This document shows positions 1 to 10,210 of a DNA stretch of 64,000 bases, piece after piece (position 1 is the stretch's first letter; every line of letters begins with the position of its first letter). The position numbers and the translations under genes are program-made. Below the pieces are notes generated by a model. The model saw only the letters and a list, made by a program, of their open reading frames with translations. It was not told where the DNA came from and did no database searches. Source of the DNA: Haliclystus octoradiatus (taxonomy: Eukaryota; Cnidaria; Staurozoa; Stauromedusae; Haliclystidae); contig OU744451.1 in assembly GCA_916610825.1 (NCBI GenBank), positions 3,332,345-3,396,344 of the forward strand. The letters are read 5' to 3'.

Positions 1-257
1 CTTGAAAGCCATGAAATAAATGAACGATTTGTCTTACTTTGATTGCTGCTCATTTGCATTGGTTGTTCATTGAATCATTAGCACATGATATTTAAGTAGC
101 TATGCTGTTGCTATTCTGTTGCCATGCAACTGCGTCTGAACGAGACAAATCAATTTTCTAAACCACTGTCTTTGTTGAAATAATTTACGAATAATTAAGG
201 ATAATTAATAGGATTACCAAGGATGGCGTTTTATCCGCATTCAGTTCCTGCATAATT

Positions 258-455
258 CAAAGGCGTATTTGAAAGGTGTCGAAAGCGTATATGCATTGAA
301 ATACGCCTAGCCACTGCGCATTTTGGCATTTTAACCGGTTAAAATACAAAAGGGCAATTTAATGCGCGCTATAAGGCGTTCTCCAGGCGTATTTGAGGCG
401 TAAATAATGCTCGGATTAAATACGCCTGCATTATTTTCGCTCAAAATACGCCGTT
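258..455. repeat. Palindromic repeat cluster with ggcgtattt motifs
   Basis: The motif ggcgtattt occurs in both orientations at about 264, 299, 389, 419 and 447. The middle holds a perfect 16-bp palindrome TTTTAACCGGTTAAAA near 331-346, flanked by inverted gcgcat/atgcgc. This looks like a folded-back non-autonomous element, but no target duplication could be assigned. The rest of 1-1079 shows no gene or recognisable element. Confidence 0.45.
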
Positions 456-1079
456 TAGCCATAGCCTTACTGACAAATCTCGCTGACTATAGAATAAATA
501 CAATTATTTTATTGAGGTTGGAAGCGTTCTAAAAATCTTTGAAGTGAATTTTTGAATTTTTAGTTATTAAAACTAATAGTATGTGACAGTAGCATATTAT
601 CTCTATTGTCCTTTTGCTGTAAAGGTTTTTGTCATTATTATATACATTTCAGCATTATAACTGACCCCATTTCCGATGACAACTACTGCAAGGATATATT
701 TAATTGACGGATATCACCCATTTTTATAAATCGATGAATGCAAGCTATAAGTTTTGTTAGTTAATTTTTCAAATTAATGCTCGCGAATAAAACATCTCAA
801 AATAAGAGATAACAAAAGAAGTTTGCCAGCCCAAAGATATATCACACCATCAGATTACATTTCGTTAATCAATACGAATATAAGACGGCTCAAGTTTGTT
901 CTTCATTCACAATAAAACGAATTCCTTGCTTCTATTTTATTTAGTCCAAATGATGTTGCAAACGTACTTCTCAGTTTACCGTAAAATACCTCAAGAATAC
1001 CCGATGGCTACCTCTCCTTATTCCACAAATCAATAGCCTATGGACTAGCGATTTCACTGTCTTTTTTTTTTAATTTTCA

Positions 1080-2534
1080 ATGAAGTTAGGGGTTATCCCA
1101 CTTGTATGGAAGACAGCTCTTGTCAACCCAATTTTTAAGAATGGTCCTGCGTCCATCAAAGGCAATTATCGCCCGATTTCCTTAAGTTGCATTGCGTGTA
1201 AGGCAATGGAAAAAATTGTTACCCAAAAATTGTTAGGGTTTCTTTTGAAACGCAATATAATAACAAAGAACAACTTGGTGTTTTATCAAAGCGGTCTACA
1301 TGTACCCAATTATTACTCACACTCAAAGAATGGTGTGACTCTGTCAATAGCCGTTTACGGGTTGATTCCATTTATATAGACTTTAGTAAAGCATTCGACA
1401 GTGTCTCGCATGATAAACTCCTTGCTAAACTGAAGTCATACGGTATTTGTCATGAGCTGCTGAACTGGATTCAGAGTTTCCTGTATGGTCGCACCCAACA
1501 GGTAGTAATCAATAAACAGTATCGTCTTCCCTCCCAGTGACCAGTGGAGTACCACAAGGATCTGTTTTGGGGCCGCTAAAATACTATTTTTAGTTTACAT
1601 CAATGACATTGTCTCCTGTCTCTAACCATGTTGTAAGATAAAGTTATTTGCAGATGATGCAAAATTTTATCAAAGTAGAACAAATGCTGACACCAAACCA
1701 CTTATAGAGACATTAAACAATTTTTGCAAATGGTCAGAAGCTTGGCAAATCAGAGTAGCTGTTGAAAAATGCTTTTCTCTTTCCGTTCGAAATAAAACGT
1801 TCCTTCTTGCCAATGTTCTCTTCTCGACAAGAAAATTCCTGAGGTACATAAAGTCCATAACATTGGAATTATTTTAACTTCCAATTTGAAATTTTCAAAC
1901 CACTGTGCAACTATTGTCGCAAAAGCCCAATCGAAAATGTTTCTTCTTTTCGAAAGCTTCGACAACAACTAGTCTATTGCTACAAGCTTACAAGACCTAC
2001 GTAGGACTTTTAGTCGAATCAAATTCTCAAGTGTGGAATCCCCATCTGTTAAAAGACATTACTATCTTGAGAATGTTCAAAATAATTTTACGAAACGCCT
2101 CTGTTATTTATCTGGTATACATTCCGAAAATTATAATGACCGTCTTTTTAAGCTTAACTTTGAAACTGCACGGAGATTGAAGTGTGACCTGCACATGGTC
2201 TTCAAAATATTAAATGAAAGTGTGGACCTTCCAAAGGATGAATTATTTGTGTATGATAACAATAAATATAACATGCGTGGAAATTGCCACAAACTTAAAG
2301 CCAAAGCAATACAGCATGTTAACGCATCATTTTATACGTTCACCAACCGGGTCATTCCGGTGTGGAACTCTTTACCCGAGGAAGTGGTTAGCGCAACCTA
2401 ACTTGCTGTTTTAAAATTTAGTTTAAATAGCGTATCCTTAGCACAATTTTTAAAATTTATTTAGGCTGTATGTAAGTGAAATTTAAGTATAACTTTATTC
2501 GCCTGTCAAATTCCAATTCCAATTGACAAATATA
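1080..2534 (+). mobile_element. Decayed L2/CR1-like non-LTR retrotransposon (LINE), RT and C-terminal part
   Basis: Broken reading frames give successive pieces of a LINE reverse transcriptase. The stretch NYRPISLSCIACKAMEK is at about 1167-1217. The motif-A segment IDFSKAFDSVSHDKLLAKL is at about 1375-1430, followed by a damaged LxPQGSxLGP region near 1550-1580 and a degenerate motif-C region (KLFADDAK) near 1640-1665. The C-terminal tail VQNNFTKRL...RRLKCDL...FKILNE is at about 2060-2220 and ends with VWNSLPEEVV near 2358-2390. Stops and frameshifts are frequent, so it is a fossil. Its 3' end runs straight into the (ATTC)n tract, as expected when a LINE family ends in short tandem repeats. 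Confidence 0.8.
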
Positions 2535-2832
2535 TCATTCATTCATTCATTCATTCATTCATTCATTCATTCATTCATTCATTCATTCATTCATTCATTC
2601 ATTCATTCATTCATTCATTCATTCATTCATTCATTCATTCATTCATTCATTCATTCATTCATTCATTCATTCATTCATTCATTCATTCATTCGTTCATTC
2701 ATTCATTCATTCATTCGTTCATTCATTCATTCATTCATTCATTCATTCATTCATTCATTCATTCATTCATTCATTCATTCATTCATTCATTCATTCATTC
2801 ATTCATTCATTCATTCATTCATTCATTCATTC
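2535..2832. repeat. (ATTC)n tetranucleotide microsatellite at a LINE 3' end
   Basis: About 298 bp of ATTC repeats carry only two A-to-G interruptions (at 2693 and 2717). The tract directly follows the 3' end of the LINE relic, so it most likely grew from the element's repeated 3' tail. The open frame through it (repeated FIHS) is an artefact of the repeat. Confidence 0.97.
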
Positions 2833-2884
2833 TTCATACAAGATGAGTTCTAGTCTAGTACAACCATGACTACAGTTGCTGTTG

Positions 2885-3100
2885 TTAGTACGTACGGCCG
2901 TGATCACATATCACATATAATAACAATACATAATAGCAATACATTCACAACACTGTTACATTCCTTAATTACAAAGTTACATAAATGCATGCAATATAAC
3001 TAATAACCTACTACATTATAAAACAGCCTATACCAGGTAAACTATATTTTGTCTTCAATGTTTAATTCCAGTTGTTCAATACAAACCTAAGTTCAAAAGA
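2885..3100 (+). promoter_or_regulatory. Gene A promoter and 5' leader, shared with gene B
   Basis: The block starting at tacggccgtg is closely matched upstream of gene B (about 31352-31533). It contains a TATA box, TATAAAA, at 3017-3023 in the context cattataaaacagcc. The start codon is at 3101, about 80 bp further on, so transcription probably starts near 3045-3055. A stretch just before the start, taattccag at 3063-3071, resembles a splice acceptor and leaves open a 5'-UTR intron. Confidence 0.6.
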
Positions 3101-3418
3101 ATGAATATACAGAAAATGGCAAGATATCTGCCTTACATGATCTTATTCTTGAGTATCGCATATGGCAATACACTATCTTTACTAACAAAGCCACTGAAAA
3201 ATCCTGCAGTTCTGATCTACACATCATCAATATATGTTACTGCCGTCTCCCAAGTACAATGCGGACTGAAATGCTCTTCATGGAAAAATGAATGTTTTAC
3301 AAGCGAATGGAATCGGTTACAAAACTTTAATGGAATGCGATGTCGAATTTTTCTTTATCAAATCAACAAGGAAGAAAAACAGATTGCAATTTACAATGAC
3401 AACAACAAAATACTCACA
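3101..3418 (+). CDS. Gene A exon 1: signal peptide and PAN/apple-like domain
   Basis: Codes 106 residues. Residues 1-22 form a signal peptide with hydrophobic core LPYMILFLSIAYG. The rest carries four cysteines in the order C-x3-C-x6-C-x(about 16)-C, starting at SQVQCGLKC and ending at RCRIF, which resembles the start of PAN/apple domains (protein- or carbohydrate-binding folds). The exon is taken to end before GTAAGA at 3419, a strong donor at the same codon in gene B. Reading on would only add a few residues to a stop at 3443. The start codon is the first ATG of the block conserved with gene B. PAN assignment is by cysteine pattern only. Confidence 0.75.
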
Positions 3419-3599
3419 GTAAGAACCAAATGTCTCTTTAGATAATGTTATACTGTGTAGATAATATAGTTGTATTCTATATTACATTGTACTAAAAACA
3501 GGCGTCTATTTAACTATATATGTATTTTACCTAACGCTGGGGTTGAAACCTAATCACTATCCTTATATGCTGTTATTACAACCACAAAGAAGTATCAAT

Positions 3600-3750
3600 T
3601 GGCTATTGGACAGATGCCAGTCACATGATTTTTGGACGTCGTTTTTGATTGTTCCGGAACAGTGTTTAGAATTCAAGTGAAACGCGCGAAAAACACACTA
3701 TTTTTTGCTCATGCGCACTGTTAAAAACGTGCTCGGATCCAGCTCAAAAA
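3600..3750. mobile_element. Truncated inverted relative of the MITE at 39395
   Basis: The segment around gttaaaaacgtgctcgg and agctcaaaaagatca matches the reverse complement of the inner part of the 251-bp MITE at 39395-39645 (cgttaaaaacgtgct; ggccaaaaagatcaa). It is cut off at the right by the (ATC)n end of the adjoining LINE fragment. It lies in the first intron of gene A. Confidence 0.5.
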
Positions 3751-3751
3751 G

Positions 3752-3783
<32 letters not shown>

Positions 3784-4320
3784 TTATTCAGAAACCTTCA
3801 TGTACCAGAGGACTGATACATAGCTAAGTTAACAGGAAAACAGACATTAAGTAAAAAAGGTATAAATAACAGGAAAGAGTAGTAGGTATAAAGTATATTA
3901 AGAACGTAAGTGCTTCTCAAGGAGATGTTTGAAATGAATGACGATAGCTCGACTCGATGTAAATGTCATTGTGGGCATGAGATCTTGTTCTGGTGGAATA
4001 CGGCAGTTGGAAAAAGTCGGAAAGCAAAGGAGGAGCTAGTTTGAATTTAATTTTATGAGTGAACACTAGTTGATGCGATGTTATTCTGTCTCTAACAGAA
4101 AGCCAACCTAGTTGACTTTGTATATCAGAGATACGAGTGCGATAGTTACAACGGAGCACGGTCCTCATTCCTCTGTTTTTCAATCTCTGGAGGCGATCTA
4201 GATGTTCGGTTTTACAGTCCCCCCCCATAATGATGTGAGTGTCCCAACTCTTGTAAAGAGATTGCTCTGGTTGTGACATCTTTTTCGCTTTCAAGAAATA
4301 TTTCCAGATCATGAAAAAGT
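3751..4320 (-). mobile_element. 5'-truncated LINE 3' fragment, minus strand, with (ATC)n end
   Basis: The minus strand reads the C-terminal part of a LINE ORF: HLDRLQRLKNRGMRTVL, RTRISDIQSQLGWLSVRDR, HNDIYIESSYRHSF. A + strand copy of the same family is at 21647-22199 with nearly the same peptide. In + coordinates the 3' end is a short (ATC)n run at 3751-3783, that is, (GAT)n after the element. It sits in intron 1 of gene A, whose flanks resume with sequence shared with gene B at about 4335. Confidence 0.75.
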
Positions 4321-4488
4321 AGCTCTAGCCTGTGTTACAAGAATCTCAGTTTCAATGTAGAAAATAGATAGGACCTTGCCTAAGATTTCATTCTAATGGA
4401 TGTATCAGTTTTCAAGTTGTAAACAGGCTACGTTTAAGAACTAATTGATATTAATAGATCAATATTTTTTTTGATTTCTCTTTTCCAG

Positions 4489-4510
4489 GATCATCATCAA
4501 TTAATTCCAG
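4489..4510 (+). CDS. Gene A exon 2: 22-bp microexon
   Basis: A 22-bp segment lies between a pyrimidine-rich acceptor (ttctcttttccag) and a donor (gtatac). It codes D-H-H-Q-L-I-P plus the first base of the next codon. It converts the phase-0 end of exon 1 to the phase 1 required by every TSP1 exon. The same length and nearly the same bases, with the same acceptor and donor, occur in gene B at 33204-33225. That conservation is the main argument that it is a real exon. Confidence 0.65.
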
Positions 4511-4827
4511 GTATACATTAAAATTGTGCGCTTTTGTGTCTATTTTCTACAGTTTTAAATTATTTTGAATTTTGAAACATTAAATTGGAATTTTAAATGC
4601 CAATAGGAATTCTCACGAGGGAGTACGTGTTTAATATCTCAGCAAAATGTTTCCATCGAATTTAGTTTTCAATGTTGACCTGTAGCAAAAATAGTCAGTT
4701 CTGAATTATATAACTCCCTATAACTTAACAAGTCGAACAATAAGTTAACAGATTAGGAATAAATAATTCATTTAGCTTTGTACACAAATGTAAAATATGA
4801 TTATTGTCTAGTACATAATTGATATAG

Positions 4828-4995
4828 CTTCTGCTGGATGGTCAGCCTGGTTAGCATCTGGTTCATGTACTGTCAGTTGTGGTGGAGGAATTCAACAGAA
4901 AACTCGTACTTGTTACAATCCTCCTTCTTCTAATGATACTATTTGTCCTGGAATTGATGAAAAGACAATGAGCTGCAATGTAAACACATGTCAAG
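4828..4995 (+). CDS. Gene A exon 3: TSP1 domain
   Basis: A 168-bp phase 1-1 exon between acceptor gatatag and donor GGTAAGAA. The 56 residues contain WSAW (C-mannosylation-type motif), CTVSCGGG (matches the C-x-x-S/T-C-x-x-G O-fucosylation pattern), RTC and the remaining cysteines, six in all. It differs more from the array copies than they do from each other, so it is not part of the recently amplified block. The donor is duplicated by an inserted element 8 bp downstream. Confidence 0.85.
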
Positions 4996-5002
4996 GTAAG
5001 AA

Positions 5003-5386
5003 CCAAGGGGGGTAACTCCAAGTGACACAATAATAGGGGGTGCCACCTTGGAAAAATGTGATGTACCTGAAAAGTCCCGAAAATCCCCTTTACGAGCTAC
5101 CCAAATTGTTTTTAAAACTTGCTACCCAAAAAGTTCAGAGAGGGTGCTTCCATATAGGCTCTATGCGGGAGTGTTACATTTTTTTGGGTAAAAATTCAAA
5201 TCCAGTTTTCAGTTTTCAGCCTTTAAACTCAGGTTTTTCCCAAATTCTCTAGAAAATTGAAATGGGACCCAAAGCGTTTAATATTTTAAAATTTTCTACC
5301 AAAACGTTTATTTTTCAGCTGGAATATGGAACCAAAATAAGTGGCACGTCCTCATATAGCAGCAGTAAGGGAGTTACCCCCCCGGG
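5003..5386. mobile_element. Non-autonomous DNA transposon (MITE), copy 1, at a splice donor
   Basis: The element is 384 bp, with 17-bp inverted ends (left ccaaggggggtaactcc; right end, reverse-complemented, cccgggggggtaactcc). It is flanked by the 8-bp direct repeat GGTAAGAA at 4995-5002 and 5387-5394. A second copy at 18426-18812 has a different 8-bp duplication, which fixes the ends. An 8-bp duplication is typical of hAT and a few other superfamilies; the termini are not classical hAT CAG ends, so the superfamily is open. No coding capacity is seen. Confidence 0.85.
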
Positions 5387-5568
5387 GGTAAGAATAAGAC
5401 ATGAATCTGCCAGTATTTTTAAATGTCAATCGTACTTCTGATAACGAAAGCCGCATACAGAAACTTTGCAATAAGCGAGTAAGTGATCTATAGCGTTATT
5501 AGAACGAATAATGCAGTTAGCTGTTCATAGATGTATGTGATTATCGTTGTATTACATTTTATATATAG

Positions 5569-5663
5569 TTCCTGGTGCATGGTCTGAATGGTTTACATCT
5601 GGGACGTGCAATGTAAGCTGTGGCGGAGGAATTCAACTGAGAAATCGTACTTGTGACAATCCT
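5569..5663 (+). pseudogene. Gene A truncated TSP1 exon
   Basis: The exon begins normally (acceptor atatatag, [25 protein letters not shown]) but stops after DNP. The next bases, gaaaacaatccaaatt, belong to the intron about 165 bp further on in the intact repeat unit. A deletion therefore removed the second half of the domain and the splice donor. Read through, the frame meets TAA at 5679. The mature transcript must skip it, which the symmetric phases allow. Confidence 0.85.
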
Positions 5664-5771
5664 GAAAACAATCCAAATTAAGTTTTAAAGAAAATGATAT
5701 ATTTATAACAAAAATAGGCTAGTTCTAAAAATAGGCTAGGCTAAAAATACGATAGGCTAAAAATAGTCATT

Positions 5772-6770
5772 ATGGATAAAGTTGACTATATTCGTTTACT
5801 ACGCGAGGCATCAGTTAATCAAACAGATAAATTTATATTAGTACAGGAAAATCAAAAACGAGGTAGAGGTCGCCCTCGTAAAGTAGACCATCCACTATTA
5901 GCAAAAGAACGGAAGGTTTCAAATATTATGAAAGCTATTTTACCATCTAGAGCAGCAGCGGCCCTCTCGCCTGTTGGTTCTAGACTTGCTCATATATATG
6001 GTTTGCCAAAAACACACAAGCCGGTTTTATCCATGCGGCCTATATTATCTGCAACGAACTCTTACAATTTTAAATTAGCCAAATGGTTAGATGCAAAACT
6101 CAGCCCCTTATCTACGAATGAATATACTGTCAATGACATCTACAGCTTCACGGAAAGTATAAAAACAAGTAATATTTCCTCTAATGACGTCCTAGTTTCA
6201 TGCGACGTTGAATCATTATTTACGAATGTGCCAGTTGGGGAAACAATAGACATTATAGTTGAAAAGGCTTTCGCTAATAATTGGTGAAATAATACTTATG
6301 ACATGGCACTAACAAAATCTAATTCAAAAGAGTTACTTCAAATTTCAACTAAAAACCAGCTATTCACGTTTGAAGGAGATCTATACCAGCAAATAGAAGG
6401 TGTTGCCATGGGTTCACCACTAGGCCCGCTCATGGCTAATTGTTTTTTTATGTAGCATAGAAGAGACAATGAAAACCAATAGTGCGCTTCCATCAAAAAA
6501 TTGAACAACATACATACCAACCTACGGTTTACAATGGAAATTCAACAAAATAAAACATCACCGTTTTGGGTGTATTAGTTAAAAACGAAAACAGTAAAAT
6601 CGAAACTGAAGTGTTTCACAAAAAGGCTGATAGTGGCTCACTTCTACATTTCCAGAGTCACGTCGACGAAAAGTATAAAAAGGCCTTAGTGCAAACTATG
6701 TTAAATCGGGCCTCCCGTTTATCATCAAATGATGAATATATTCAAGTGGAATGTGAAAGATTGTGAAAAA
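5772..6770 (+). pseudogene. Penelope-like reverse transcriptase, inactivated
   Basis: Residues 1-171 (5772-6287) include the basic linker GRGRPRKVDHPLL, GLPKTHKP, RPILSATNSYN and the motif-A segment SCDVESLFTNVP, as in Penelope-like RTs. After a TGA at 6285 the frame resumes with motif B, GVAMGSPLGPLMAN (about 6400-6441). Compared with the copy at 55505, the residues around the catalytic YVDD are missing between about 6490 and 6505. The frame then continues with RFTMEIQQNKTSPF and a conserved tail to about 6763. With motif C deleted it cannot be a working polymerase. Confidence 0.85.
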
Positions 6771-6856
6771 TAAATTTAAATTTAAAATATCCATTATCAG
6801 TTATTAATTTTTATATTTCTAGATTAAAAAAGATTCGGATTGAGTGTGGGCCTGAT

Positions 6857-7351
6857 TTGCCTATTGCAAGCAAGAATCCTGATGACATGAACATTGTGCT
6901 ACCTTTTAAAGATCAAGTTTCTGCTAATTCCATCAAGCGTCAGTTATCTGATTTGAGTTCAAAAATCGGGAAAAGTCTTAGGCCAGTATTTACAAGTAGG
7001 AAAATACAAAATGATTTACATGTGTGTGAACCAAAACCGGCTATCTTGTCTCGTCAATGTGTTGTATATAGTTTCCAGTGTGATTCGTGTGAAGCGAATT
7101 ATTTCGGATATACCTGCCGACACTTGCATCAACGCATTGACGAGCACAAGAGAAAAGGGTCTGCTGTTTACGCACATGTGAATCAACAACACGGAAAATC
7201 TGTATCTGAAAACAACTTTAAAATTTTGAAAAAATGCAAAGACAAATTTGACTGCCTAATGCATGAAATGCTTGCAATCAGGCGAATCATGCCAAACCTC
7301 AACACTCAGTCTGACTCAATTAAATCTCGGGTTTTCCCAGCAGGATATTGA
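6857..7351 (+). CDS. Penelope-like element C-terminal GIY-YIG endonuclease domain
   Basis: An open frame of 164 codons, the last part of the element's single protein. The endonuclease region begins near residue 60 with CVVYSFQCDSCEANYFGYT, then CRHLHQRIDEH, and ends KDKFDCLMHEMLAIRR. It shows the paired-cysteine segment and the Y...YxGxT...R...EH core of Penelope-type GIY-YIG nucleases. Related fragments are at 27120-27440 (+) and 56130-56280 (-). This domain looks intact although the upstream RT is broken. Confidence 0.8.
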   Translation: MPIASKNPDDMNIVLPFKDQVSANSIKRQLSDLSSKIGKSLRPVFTSRKIQNDLHVCEPKPAILSRQCVVYSFQCDSCEANYFGYTCRHLHQRIDEHKRKGSAVYAHVNQQHGKSVSENNFKILKKCKDKFDCLMHEMLAIRRIMPNLNTQSDSIKSRVFPAGY

Positions 7352-7670
7352 AAAGCTATTGTTCGTGCTTTTGTCTATAATATTCTATTGTTATTAACGC
7401 ATCCTGCTTCTAACACATTGTATAACATAACACTTTTAAACCCATGTAGTTCAAATAATTTTTCTTTTAAAAAATATATTTCTGAAGATGACATAAGCAA
7501 TGTCGAAAGCTCAATCAACGTCTATTTTATCGTTTATTTTTATTACAAAATTAATAAGTAGAAACTTATTGATAAAAATAGGCTAACATTACTTGTTGGT
7601 CAATAAATCAATAGAAAAGAATACTTATACAAGTGTATGTGATTATTGTTGTATTTCATATTTGATATAG

Positions 7671-7841
7671 TTCCTGGTGCATGGTCAGATTGGTTGACAT
7701 CTGGGTCATGCGATGTTAGCTGTGGCGGAGGAATTCAACTGAGAAATCGTACTTGTGACAATCCTCCTCCTTCTAATGGAGGTCCTACGTGTTCTGGAAT
7801 CGATGAAGAGACAGTAAGCTGCAATGATAGTCCTTGTCCAG
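7671..7841 (+). CDS. Gene A TSP1 exon (array copy 1)
   Basis: 171 bp, phase 1-1, 57 residues between tttgatatag and donor gtttgt. WSDW replaces WSAW; CDVSCGGG, RNRTC and the last three cysteines are present. It is the first intact TSP1 exon after the Penelope insertion. The donor GTTTGT, shared by most array copies, is weaker than the GTAAGA of exons 1 and 3. Confidence 0.85.
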
Positions 7842-8065
7842 GTTTGTACACATGAATATAAAACTTTAAATATTAATGTTACCTGTCATAATGCTATAGA
7901 CTCGTATAATAGCTCTGAAAACAGTCCCAATTAAGTTAGAAAGAAAATGATATTCATAACAAAAAATGACTAATACTACTTATTGGTCAATAAATCGATA
8001 GAAAATGTTAATTACATATTTATATAGATGTATGTGATTATTGGTGTATTACATATTTGATATAG

Positions 8066-8236
8066 TTCCTGGTGGATGGTCAGCATGGTTAACATCTGGG
8101 TCTTGCAGTGTAACTTGTGGCGGAGGAATTCAAGATAAAAGTCGTACTTGTGACAATCCTCCTCCTTCTTATGGGGGTCCTACATGTTCTGGAATCGATG
8201 AAGAGACAGTAAGCTGCAATGAAAGTCCTTGTCCAG
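8066..8236 (+). CDS. Gene A TSP1 exon (array copy 2, type SVT)
   Basis: 171 bp, phase 1-1. It contains WSAW, CSVTCGGG (O-fucosylation-type site), KSRTC, PSYGGPTC and SC...PC: six cysteines. It is nearly identical to the exon at 8856 and is the first half of the first 790-bp dimer. Confidence 0.88.
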
Positions 8237-8460
8237 GTTTGTACACATGAATATAAAACTTTAAATATTAATGTTGCATGTCATAATGCTATAGACTCGT
8301 ATAATAGCGCTGAAAACAGTCCCAATTAAGTTAGAAAGAAAATGATATTCATAACAAAAAATGACTAATACTACTTATTGGTCAATAAATCGATAGAAAA
8401 TGTTAATTACATATTTATATAGATGTATGTGATTATTGGTGTATTACACATTTAATATAG

Positions 8461-8631
8461 TTCCTGGTGGATGGTCAGCATGGTTAACATCTGGGACATG
8501 CAATGTAAGCTGTGGCGGAGGAATTCAACTGAGAAATCGTACTTGTGACAATCCTCCTCCTTCTAATGGGGGTGCTACATGTTCTGGAATTGATGAAGAG
8601 ACAGTAAGCTGCAATGAAAGTCCTTGTCCAG
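8461..8631 (+). CDS. Gene A TSP1 exon (array copy 3, type NVS)
   Basis: 171 bp, phase 1-1. It contains [17 protein letters not shown] and PSNGGATC. NVS and NRT are possible N-glycosylation sequons absent from the SVT-type copies. It is the second half of the first dimer. Confidence 0.88.
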
Positions 8632-8855
8632 GTTTGTACACATGAATGTAGAATTTTAAATATTAACGTTACATGTCATAATGCTATAGACTCGTATAAT
8701 AGCTCTGAAAACAGTCCCAATTAAGTTAGAAAGAAAATGATATTCATAACAAAAAATGACTAATACTACTTATTGGTCAATAAATCGATAGAAAATGTTA
8801 ATTACATATTTATATAGATGTATGTGATTATTGGTGTATTACATATTTGATATAG

Positions 8856-9026
8856 TTCCTGGTGGATGGTCAGCATGGTTAACATCTGGGTCTTGCAGTG
8901 TAACTTGTGGCGGAGGAATTCAAGATAAAAGTCGTACTTGTGACAATCCTCCTCCTTCTTATGGGGGTCCTACGTGTTCTGGAATCGATGAAGAGACAGT
9001 AAGCTGCAATGAAAGTCCTTGTCCAG
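8856..9026 (+). CDS. Gene A TSP1 exon (array copy 4, type SVT)
   Basis: 171 bp, phase 1-1. The protein is identical to copy 2 (8066) and opens the second 790-bp dimer. All six cysteines and the W-x-x-W motif are present. Confidence 0.88.
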
Positions 9027-9250
9027 GTTTGTACACATGAATATAAAATTTTAAATATTAATGTTACATGTCATAATGCTATAGACTCGTATAATAGCTC
9101 TGAAAACAGTCCCAATTAAGTTAGAAAGAAAATGATATTCATAACAAAAAATGACTAATACTACTTATTGGTCAATAAATCGATAGAAAATGTTAATTAC
9201 ATATTTATATAGATGTATGTGATTATTGGTGTATTACACATTTAATATAG

Positions 9251-9421
9251 TTCCTGGTGGATGGTCAGCATGGTTAACATCTGGGACATGCAATGTAAGC
9301 TGTGGCGGAGGAATTCAACTGAGAAGTCGTACTTGTGACAATCCTCCTCCTTCTAATGGGGGTGCTACATGTTCTGGAATTGATGAAGAGACAGTAAGCT
9401 GCAATGAAAGTCCTTGTCCAG
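9251..9421 (+). CDS. Gene A TSP1 exon (array copy 5, type NVS)
   Basis: 171 bp, phase 1-1. It differs from copy 3 by one residue (RSRTC instead of RNRTC, which removes the NRT sequon). It is the second half of the second dimer. Confidence 0.88.
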
Positions 9422-9645
9422 GTTTGTACACATGAATGTAGAATTTTAAATATTAACGTTACATGTCATAATGCTATAGACTCGTATAATAGCTCTGAAA
9501 ACAGTCCCAATTAAGTTAGAAAGAAAATGATATTCATAACAAAAAATGACTAATACTACTTATTGGTCAATAAATCGATAGAAAATGTTAATTACATATT
9601 TATATAGATGTATGTGATTATTGGTGTATTACATATTTGATATAG

Positions 9646-9815
9646 TTCCTGGTGGATGGTCAGCATGGTTAACATCTGGGTCTTGCAGTGTAACTTGGGC
9701 GGAGGAATTCAAGATAAAAGTCGTACTTGTGACAATCCTCCTCCTTCTTATGGGGGTCCTACGTGTTCTGGAATCTATGAAGAGACAGTAAGCTGCAATG
9801 AAAGTCCTTGTCCAG
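9646..9815 (+). pseudogene. Gene A TSP1 exon with 1-bp deletion (array copy 6)
   Basis: It matches copies 2 and 4 but reads taacttgggcgg where they read taacttgtggcgg. This single-base loss shifts the frame after SVT and makes the exon 170 bp. It also has a D-to-Y change (ctatgaagag). Splice sites look unchanged, so including it would wreck the message, while skipping it keeps frame because neighbours are phase 1-1. A sequencing error is possible. Confidence 0.8.
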
Positions 9816-10039
9816 GTTTGTACACATGAATATAAAATTTTAAATATTAATGTTACATGTCATAATGCTATAGACTCGTATAATAGCTCTGAAAACAGTC
9901 CCAATTAAGTTAGAAAGAAAATGATATTCATAACAAAAAATGACTAATACTACTTATTGGTCAATAAATCGATAGAAAATGTTAATTACATATTTATATA
10001 GATGTATGTGATTATTGGTGTATTACACATTTAATATAG

Positions 10040-10210
10040 TTCCTGGTGGATGGTCAGCATGGTTAACATCTGGGACATGCAATGTAAGCTGTGGCGGAGG
10101 AATTCAACTGAGAAATCGTACTTGTGACAATCCTCCTCCTTCTAATGGGGGTGCTACATGTTCTGGAATTGATGAAGAGACAGTAAGCTGCAATGAAAGT
10201 CCTTGTCCAG
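10040..10210 (+). CDS. Gene A TSP1 exon (array copy 7, type NVS)
   Basis: 171 bp, phase 1-1. The protein equals copy 3. It is the second half of the third dimer, whose first half is the frameshifted copy 6. The donor context is gtttgtaaac instead of gtttgtacac. Confidence 0.87.

Larger units (their letters stand above)
5722..7573 (+). mobile_element. Penelope-like retroelement, degenerate, in a TSP1 intron
   Basis: About 1.85 kb flanked by the 12-bp repeat AAAAATAGGCTA at 5710-5721 and 7574-7585. Paralogous introns in gene B (for example 34158-34169) hold this sequence once, as an empty site. Further variants of aaaataggcta lie just inside the left end. It codes the split RT and endonuclease listed separately. 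The 3' part has a hairpin, gacat/atgtc, at 7490-7504, between CTGAAGA and GAAA. Confidence 0.85.

Noticed and set aside
2523-2846. 107-codon ORF of repeated FIHS
   Set aside because: Produced by the ATTC microsatellite.
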